DNA from: Bombyx mori
Lineage: Eukaryota > Arthropoda > Insecta > Lepidoptera > Bombycidae
NCBI RefSeq assembly: GCF_030269925.1
Contig: NC_085128.1
Location: 14,758,501-14,822,500 of the forward strand
DNA: 64,000 nt
Reading direction: 5' to 3'
Below are positions 57,440-64,000 of this stretch, in pieces. The position numbers and the translations under genes were made by a program. Position 1 is the stretch's first letter; the number at the start of each line of letters is the position of its first letter. Under the pieces are notes generated by a model. It had not been told where the DNA came from and did not search any database. It saw only the letters and a list, made by a program, of their open reading frames with translations.

Positions 57440-57548
57440 ACAGGCCACTGAGTTTCTCGCCTGATCTTCGGGGTCGCGATTCAGATCCGGTGGTAGATTC
57501 TGCGAAGCACTGCTCTTGCTAGGGCTAGTGTTAGCAAATTCTCTCAGG
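57440..57548 (+). mobile_element. Family C retroposon fragment
   Basis: CACTGAGTTTCTCGCCTGAT, CGGTGGTAGATTCTGCGAAG and GCTCTTGCTAGGGCTAGTG, cut off by the Bm1 that follows. Confidence 0.55.
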
Positions 57549-58007
57549 TTTTTTTTTTATTTTTTTTATTTTATTGCTTAGGTGCGTGGACGAACTCACA
57601 GCCCACCTGGTTTTTAAGTGGTTACTGGAGCCCATAGACATCTACAACGTAAATGCGCCACCCACCTCGAGATATAAGTTCTAAGGTCTCAGTATAGTTA
57701 CAACAGCTGCCCCACCCTTCAAATCGAAACGCATTATTGCTTCACGGCAGAAATAGGCAGGGTGGTGGTACCTACCCGTGCGGACTCACAAGAGTTTCTA
57801 CCACCAGTAATTACGCAAAGAAAAAATTTGCGGATTTGATTTTTATTACACGATGTTATTTATTACTTCACCGTGGAAGTCAATCGTGAACATTAGTTAA
57901 GTACGTATTTCATTAGAAAAATTAGTACCCGCCTGCGGGATTCGAAAACCATTGCATCGTTAGCATACGAGAGCACCGAACGTCTTATCTTTTAGGCCAC
58001 GACGACT
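57549..58007 (-). mobile_element. Bm1 SINE, full length
   Basis: Antisense: long poly(T), body, CCTGCGGGATTCGAAAACC (reverse B box) and TTTAGGCCACGACGAC. Confidence 0.88.
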
Positions 58008-58564
58008 TATAAGTTTTAGTAGCGAGAATTTTAATTGTCATCGACCGAATGGTTAAGTGCCATAAAAGTAGATAAATATTGAAATCCTGGCCTTCAATTC
58101 AAGTAAATACAGTTTTAATAAAATCAAAACTTGCTACTTTTATGTATTTGCGTGATACACGGTAAGATGTATTAAATAAAGTTTGAACAGGTACGTACTA
58201 TTATTTTGCCTATTATTTCTATTCAGGTGTACCTGTGCGAAGAGTTGGACAGCTGGTTTATCTTCGATTCAATAAAGATTTCGAACTCATGTCTGAAGGT
58301 GCGGGTCTCAGGTTTGTAGCTGCTGCCAAAAAGCTACTTAAGCCACCATTAATCTTTCGCAAATGTTTAGCGTTTAACTTTTAGTTTTATAAGAAATTTC
58401 TTCGGTTTTCGCGAATCGTAATCGATACAATTACAACTATTATACTTTTACGATTCGATCTCACGTTTTTATTATGTCATTATATTATTTCGGACACTTC
58501 GAATACTTTATTAAAGACTAAGGTGTTATTCATCGACATTAGAATATTGTGCTGACTAACCTTT

Positions 58565-58780
58565 TTATGGAATGAGCTCCCCGGCTATGGAATGAGCTCC
58601 CCTCCACGGTGTTTCCTGAGCGCTATGACATGTCCTTCTTTAAAAGAGGCTTGTGGAGAGTATTAAGCGGTAGGCAGCGGCTTGGCTCTGCCCCTGGCAT
58701 TGCTGATGTCCATGGACGACGGTAACCACTCACCATCAGGTGGGCCGTATGCTCGTCTGCCTACAAGGGCAATAAAAAAT
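58565..58780 (+). mobile_element. Family A LINE 3' end with duplicated 5' junction
   Basis: Sense copy to CTACAAGGGCAATAAAAAAT. TATGGAATGAGCTCCCC occurs twice at its 5' edge (58566-58582, 58586-58602). 58008-58564 has no supported feature. Confidence 0.72.
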
Positions 58781-59477
58781 ATATATACATATATATAAAA
58801 CTTATAGACTTTCTGTGTGAAACGAAATGTAAATGGAGTTTGATGTCAATGAAATTTGTAAAAAGACTGTATACTTAATAGGTAATTTAATAAATCATGT
58901 CATCATATCGAGGAGTGAAAGGACATTTCACGCGACATTTATCTTTGTAATTAAAAGTGAGTTTTATTTGGTATTAGCATAAACAGTTCGATGTTTTTAT
59001 GAACTTCAATTATGTTTACTCCGTTGAAATAGCTGAAGAAGTTTTTTTGTCAGGATATTTTTTTCAAATGTTACCTAAACTAATTTATAACTCCTGTAAA
59101 CTTGCAAAAATGTCGTTTAAACCAAATGGCCTTTCAAACCTCGATATAATATGAGTAACTATGAGAGAGAGGCTTGGAAAGTTCGCCGAAAAATTTTGTG
59201 CAATTAAAAAATACGAATGAAACAGTAACATAACATAAAAGAAGCAAAAATAAATCTTGTAGTAATCAGAGGCACAGGAAACTACCTGACATTACTGCGA
59301 ATCACTATACCTAATTTACAAAACCATTAAATTGTGCTTCATTACAAATAATGTATTGATTTTTATTTTGAATTGTAACTATAGTTTGTTGCTAATTAAT
59401 ATAAAACAGTTTGTTAAATATAGCCTTGATTAACGGGACTGTTAGCAGAGTGATATTTTCAGGGATACGTTACGTTC
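58781..59477. other. Gene-free AT-rich DNA
   Basis: Nothing recognised on either strand. Confidence 0.4.
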
Positions 59478-59592
59478 AAGAATATCAATAATGGATGGAT
59501 GAGCAAAAGCCCGCCCACGCGGTGGACCAGCGGGAACCTTGGGGAGGCCTATGTCCTAGAACTGGAAGTCCGCGGGCCGATCATGATGATGC
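59478..59592 (+). mobile_element. RTE-type LINE 3' end
   Basis: GCCCGCCCACGCGGTGGACC, GGGGAGGCCTATGTCCTAG and CGATCATGATGATG. Confidence 0.55.
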
Positions 59593-59754
59593 TAATCTTC
59601 AATAGTTTGAAGTATTGTTTGATATAAATAAATAAATATAAATATAAATAAATATAAATATTTACTAACAATCACGCCACGTTGACTAGTCCCGTGTTAA
59701 GTTCGTAAAGAACTTGTGTTACAAGTACCAGATAACGGAAATAAATATAATATT

Positions 59755-60406
59755 TGAAGTGAAACTTCTTTATCGGCGTTGGAAAAAAATTTACCGTCAC
59801 ATTTTTCGGTTACGCGTCACATTTTTCCGTTACGCGCCATCTTTTTCTTCACCATTCATTGTTGCCGTACACAAGTGAAGGTGCCTCTTTACTCGGTAAC
59901 AATAATTATAAAATACCGATGATTTTAAGTGGAGATTTTAATGTAAATTTTGCATCGGAAAATTCTTTGAAGCTAGTTGAATTTCTGAAAGATAAATTGA
60001 ATTTATCCATGAAAAACAGTCCTCAAACGTCAACAACAAGATCTGGCACTACAATTGATGGAGTTTTTACTCGGTCACTAAATTTCGTGGAATGTAAACC
60101 ATATATTTCATATTTCAGTTACCATAAGCCATTAATTACAAAAATATATAATGACAATGACAATGATAGTAATAATTCTATTACAATTAATGAAATGCTG
60201 TAATAATCTTAGTAGCAAAAAGGTAAAGTGAAATAATTGTATTATTTGTATTCATGTCTATGATAATAAAATCCTTTTGTTTAAACTTTATCTAATTTAA
60301 CTTTATTTAACCAATTTCTAGAAAGTTGCATGTAGATCATTTTTCGAAAAATAAGGCCATAAACAAGTTTCACTTCTTACGTGTGTACACTAGTACACGC
60401 ACACAT
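59755..60406. mobile_element. Helentron-like (Helitron2) element
   Basis: Insertion into the family 2 SINE. 59756-59773 (GAAGTGAAACTTCTTTAT) recurs inverted at 60359-60376 with one mismatch. Just beyond lies a hairpin at 60381-60400 (GTGTGTAC, loop ACTA, GTACACGC, one wobble pair). The break in the SINE falls in a T-rich site. Subterminal inverted repeats plus a hairpin near the 3' end and insertion at T-T are the reported structure of Helentrons. It carries an endonuclease fragment (59859-60203), also a Helentron hallmark. Confidence 0.65.
59859..60203 (+). pseudogene. Endonuclease/exonuclease/phosphatase (EEP) domain fragment
   Basis: The 114-codon frame contains MILSGDFNVNF, STTRSGTTIDGVFTRSL and YFSYHKPLI. 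GDFN and SYHKP correspond to the GDFN and SDHxP metal/catalytic motifs at the C-terminal end of EEP nucleases. Only the C-terminal part is present, the frame opens on a non-ATG codon and the reading ends in Asn/Asp-rich codons, so it is a captured or decayed fragment of the Helentron-like element's endonuclease. Confidence 0.65.
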
Positions 60407-60561
60407 TTTTTATTATTATACAAATACATATATTTAATATACACCCATAACCCTGGAAAGACATTTATATTTATCATACAAATATCTTCCCTTGGCGGGA
60501 TTCGAACCCGCGACCCCCTTGTGTAGTGACCATGTCACTTACCACTACACCAGACGGCCGT

Positions 60562-61196
60562 TTAATGATATGGCATCGTATTCTTTAGTAGGCCAACACC
60601 CCTCACTGGGGCCATACTCTAAAGTACTTTGTAGAATTGCGCTCATGCACAATGCGTTTCCAGATATTTTGCTGCGTGTCATCAAACTCTAGAACTAATC
60701 TCTAACTAAGCTTGTAGTATTAAGCACCATGACGTGTCCCACTTTAAAATAGATTTGAAAATGTCCATGTATGTAGAGTCCGTGTGCAATTATTACCCTA
60801 GCGCCCTCTAGTAAGCGCGCGATCAGAATGAAATAGGTACAAATGTAGGTAATAGATTCATTGAAGGGGCTCAGGCTGGCGCCCCCTATCACCGCTGCTC
60901 CTTTATGTAATAGGCATTTGTCTTGTTGTTTCGAAATTCCATTAATAAATATTCGTTATTTGATTACTCCTTCAAGAATAATGTTTTATTCGCTGAATGT
61001 TATTGCTAATATTTTTCAAACAGGCTCCGAATCGATTTCAATATATTTTTTAATATATCGATTTTTGAAACACTGATTGTGGAATTACATAATCTGATAA
61101 CAATTTCTCATGTGTTCCGGAAATTGATTATCTTATTAAAGCATTTAAATTTTGGTATTAGCTACACTATTTTGTAAAAGGAATCAACATTCAGAA
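60562..61196. other. Gene-free DNA
   Basis: 60700-60740 (TATTAAGCACCATGACGTGT) resembles the complement of 54950-54975, suggesting another shared repeat. No gene. Confidence 0.35.
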
Positions 61197-61375
61197 CCTT
61201 CTGTGTTCATTCGCGAAGCAGCTACTCTTGAGTTGTTAGGTCTTCTTCGGAGACGCTCGGGCAGCTATTAGCAAATCCCACCCCTCCTGACTGAGCCTTG
61301 CTCGCCCACCTGTACTGGTGAAACTGGAAAGGCCTCCGGGCCACCAGTAATAATTCAATCATAAAAAAACCTGTA
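61197..61375 (+). mobile_element. Family B retroposon 3' end
   Basis: CGAAGCAGCTACTCTTGAG to GGAAAGGCCTCCGGGCCACC, then TAATAATTCAATCATAAAAA. Confidence 0.55.
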
Positions 61376-61532
61376 ATTACCGTCAACAACGGTATGACTG
61401 AAGTTCTTTTAGCGCTTTAATCTATGTGGTCATTGGAACTTTAATGATATAATGAATATTCAGCCCCTTCAAAAGAAACGAATGAATTGATGCTCAAAAA
61501 AATAGGACACCTCTGGTAATCAGTTGACACCA

Positions 61533-61880
61533 GTGTGCTTAGTGCGAGTTTTTTAACGTCAACGATAGCGTAAAACTTAACCCAATTTTGTATGCAGTTG
61601 GAACAGCGCCCCTAGCGGCAAACGTTTTTTTTATTACCCTTGTAGGCAGACGAGCGCACGGCCCACCTGATGATGAGTGGTTACCCTCGCCCGTGGACTT
61701 CAGCAATGCCAGCGGCAGAGCCAAGCCGCTGCCTACCGCTGAATACTCTCCACAGGCCTCGTTTGAAGAAGGACATCTCATAGCGCTCGGGAAACACCGT
61801 AGGCAAACGATCCCATTTCATACAAATATGAGCTAACTTTTACGCTATCGAGAACGTTAAAAAACTCGCACTAAGCACAC
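61533..61880. repeat. MITE with about 45-bp inverted arms, interrupted by a LINE
   Basis: The left arm from 61533 (GTGTGCTTAGTGCGAG, then CGATAGCGTAAAA) recurs inverted up to 61880. Without the LINE and its duplication the element is about 163 bp. Confidence 0.8.
61625..61801 (-). mobile_element. Family A LINE 3' end with 8-bp target duplication
   Basis: Poly(T), TTACCCTTGTAGGCAGACG to CTCGGGAAACACCGTA. GGCAAACG flanks it at 61617-61624 and 61802-61809. It lies inside the MITE. Confidence 0.85.
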
Positions 61881-62158
61881 AGATAGACTCAGCTTGATCA
61901 TTCATTCAGAAAAATAAAATAAAAATCACGGATGTGTCTTAACAAGGTCATTGCCATCATTTACGACCCGCAAACTGTGAAACTCGACCCGCGCCCAAAA
62001 TTACGGAGTAAATTTTGTATTAGCCAATTTTCGAACCTTGAAATTATTGCTAATAACTCTCCTTAGTTTTATATATCGCGAAATCCTGTTAATTTTCAGC
62101 TGCTTCTTGTTTTGCTGAATTACAACAAAATAATTATATATAGGGCGTTTTTTTATAT

Positions 62159-62372
62159 TTTTTATACCGCCACCCCGCCTATTTCTGCCGTGAAGGAGTA
62201 ATGCGTTTCAGTTTGAAGGGTGGGGTAGCCGCTGTAACTATACTGAGACCTTAGAACTTATATCTCAAGGTGGGTGGCGCATTTACGTTGTAGATGTCTA
62301 TGTGTTTCAGTAACCACTTAACACCATGTGGGCTGTGAGATCGTCCACCCAACTAAGCAATAAAAAAAAATA
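62159..62372 (+). mobile_element. Bm1-type SINE, head-less
   Basis: TATACCGCCACCCCGCCTAT to CAACTAAGCAATAAAAAAAA. Confidence 0.8.
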
Positions 62373-62383
62373 AAAAAAATTTA

Positions 62384-62560
62384 CTTTTTTATTACTTCAT
62401 TGAGTGAATTAGCTCATAACCCACCTAGTGTTAAGTATTCACCGAAGTCCGGAAAATATGAATGGCGCCACCCACATTGAGTTATGAGGCCGAAGTCTCA
62501 ACTGAACTGCATTACAGTTATCACGCCCTTTTATTCGGAATGCATTATTGCTGCGCGGCT
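62384..62560 (-). mobile_element. Bm1-type SINE, diverged
   Basis: TTAGCTCATAACCCACCTAG, GTTAAGTATTCACCGAAG and GCGCCACCCACATTGAG, an older antisense copy next to the previous one. Confidence 0.55.
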
Positions 62561-62825
62561 CTCCACGATTTGCAAGAGAAATAAATTGTCTCTTCATAAT
62601 ACTAAAAAACTTGCATGCGTTCTGTCGTGACCTATGCAAGTGTAGTGTTCGCTCATGCAGCCCGTACACACATTAACTCTCTCCAAGTCATCAAATTCCG
62701 TTTCTAGAGGATAGCCCTTGTTATGTGAAGAATGTTGATCTTCATGACGACCTAAAATTAGTTTCTATCAGTAAGTATTTTAAGGATTACAGGACTTATG
62801 AAAACGAAGAGCTCGACTTGCCAAT

Positions 62826-62998
62826 AGATACAGTCCACTGAATTTCTCAGTGGGTCGCGATTTCGATCTGATGGTAGATTCATCGAAGAACTGCTCTTGC
62901 TAGGGTCAGTGTCGGTAATGTCTCTCAGGATAAGCCCTTGAGCTCACCTACGCTCCGTGAGTAGTTGGATAGCCTCGTAGGTTACCAACTATAGGGAA
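62826..62998 (+). mobile_element. Family C retroposon fragment
   Basis: CTGAATTTCTCAGTGGGTCG, GAACTGCTCTTGCTAGGGTC and AAGCCCTTGAGCTCACCTAC. Confidence 0.55.
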
Positions 62999-63028
62999 AT
63001 AGGCATAATAAATTATAGTTTAAAAAAA

Positions 63029-63343
63029 TAAAAAATACAATTTATATAAAATTCAACTAAAAAATAGAAATAAAAACTTAACAAATTTAAATTGAAAATA
63101 GTATTAAAAAAAAAGTTTTTATTGTAAAAAAAGCGTTGGGTGCTTTTTAAGATATGATTGAAATAAAAATTCTTCTTCTACTCATATCTGTCAGAAAAAT
63201 ATTTATAACTAATAGCACCATAAATCTACAAAGTTTAAATGAAATCTGGCCGTTTAAAGTGTGTCAAAACTCAAAATCGCGTCTAAAGGAGTCCGTTACA
63301 AACACACATAGAAGTGAAGCTAATATAACGCGTGTAAAAAAGC
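63029..63343. repeat. Second copy of the 47839 repeat family
   Basis: TTTATATAAAATTCAACT, AATGAAATCTGGCCGTTTAA and AACACACATAGAAGTGAAGC align in order with 47850-48265. Confidence 0.6.
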
Positions 63344-63671
63344 TACGCAGTCATCCGATCACATTATCAAAGACAATGTAGTATCGTAACTCTTAATACA
63401 GGAGCTATAATGAACTCGATAAACAAAAAAACTAGTATAAAATCTAAACAGTAATCCAGTGAATTTTTCGCAATAAGATGTGGACATTGTTACACATTAT
63501 GGTTCATGAGGATTATGATTATGACACCATTGTTTATTGCAACCGTTACATTAGACACACAGTTGAGAGGAATCTCAGTAGTTCTAACAATTTAATCAAC
63601 GTCAAATTGTCCTGCGCTGCCTTATGATTATCTGAACTAGCTTTCTGCTATGATGGGTTCTGTAGATTTTT

Positions 63672-63972
63672 ATTATTATTGTATTCATTAGTAGACTAGA
63701 TCACAACCCACCTGGTGTTGAATAGTTATCGAAACCCATAGATATCACAATTGAAATCGCTATCCACTTTAAAATTTGAGGTCCATATGTAAATTGCATC
63801 GCAATTACGCTAATCAAATATTTGAGCGGTATTCATTTTGTTTTGTTGAAAATATTAATGTAATTCCTTCATTACGGAAGTGAAAATTAGTACCTGTCTG
63901 CGGGATTTGAACATTGGCACAGTCTCATTGCCCGATACTTAAGGTGCCTTATTCTTAGGGCCACGACAATTT
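63672..63972 (-). mobile_element. Bm1 SINE, diverged, near full length
   Basis: ACTAGATCACAACCCACCTG, then CTGCGGGATTTGAACATTGG (reverse B box) and CTTAGGGCCACGACAA. The central part is shortened. 63344-63671 holds nothing recognised. Confidence 0.7.
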
Positions 63973-64000
63973 CAAACGATTGTTGCTTCATATGACAATG

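Larger units (their letters stand above)
59640..60561 (-). mobile_element. tRNA-derived SINE (family 2), split by an insertion
   Basis: The antisense tail and body are at 59640-59754 (ACTAACAATCACGCCACGTT, GTACCAGATAACGG). The head is at 60407-60561 (ACCCATAACCCTGGAAAG, GCGGGATTCGAACCCGC, CACTACACCAGACGGCC). Order and register match the intact copy at 45311-45575, so one SINE was cut by the element between. Confidence 0.8.

Overview
This is AT-rich animal nuclear DNA from a lepidopteran, most likely the silkworm Bombyx mori or a close relative. The evidence is about twenty copies or pieces of a Bm1-type tRNA-derived SINE, two DD37D (maT/mori-type) mariners, many short CTAG-ended Helitron relics of the moth type, and three intron-containing genes of the insect ELOVL family. 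Open reading frames outside those three genes are short and mostly belong to transposable elements.

Genes. The only cellular genes I can support are three ELOVL (fatty-acid elongase, ELO family) paralogues. Gene 1 is on the + strand (1850-4405) and lacks its first coding exon. Gene 2 is on the - strand (14237-9866), complete, five coding exons, 298 aa. Gene 3 is on the - strand (57197-53140), complete, five coding exons, 277 aa. All three carry the HxYHH box, the NSxxHxxMYxYY motif and TxxQxxQ. They share a phase-1 intron 1, a 191-nt exon and a 300-nt exon, so they arose by duplication of one gene. Genes 1 and 2 are tail to tail, and gene 3 lies about 39 kb beyond gene 2. ELOVL enzymes catalyse the condensing step of fatty-acid chain elongation in the endoplasmic reticulum, so this is a lipid or hydrocarbon elongase cluster.

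Layout. 1-4.4 kb: gene 1 with Helitron, LINE and Bm1 relics in its introns. 4.7-6.2 kb: an almost intact maT mariner (one frameshift, one stop) and a tRNA-type SINE. 6.6-9.8 kb: repeat pieces and AT-rich DNA. 9.8-14.3 kb: gene 2, whose introns hold a deleted mariner nested in a LINE tail, Bm1 copies and two Helitron relics. 14.7-53 kb: a long gene-free tract of nested repeats. It includes a second full-length maT (27680-28978), a decayed cecropia-type mariner split by a GC-rich retroposon with a 13-bp target duplication (about 32.6-33.7 kb), a family of elements with a palindromic end (29991, 37314, 40813, 27046), inverted-repeat MITEs and GC-rich LINE-like islands. 53.1-57.2 kb: gene 3, with an RTE-type LINE relic in intron 4. 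57.5-64 kb: more Bm1 and LINE pieces, a Helentron-like element carrying an endonuclease fragment inserted in a SINE (59755-60406), and a MITE split by a LINE (61533-61880).

Family names for repeats come from recognised terminal or coding motifs without any database search. Repeat boundaries are approximate unless a target duplication or inverted terminus is described. I found no CRISPR array, rRNA gene or true tRNA gene. The most notable signals outside the genes are the Helentron-like insertion and the unclassified palindrome-ended repeat family.
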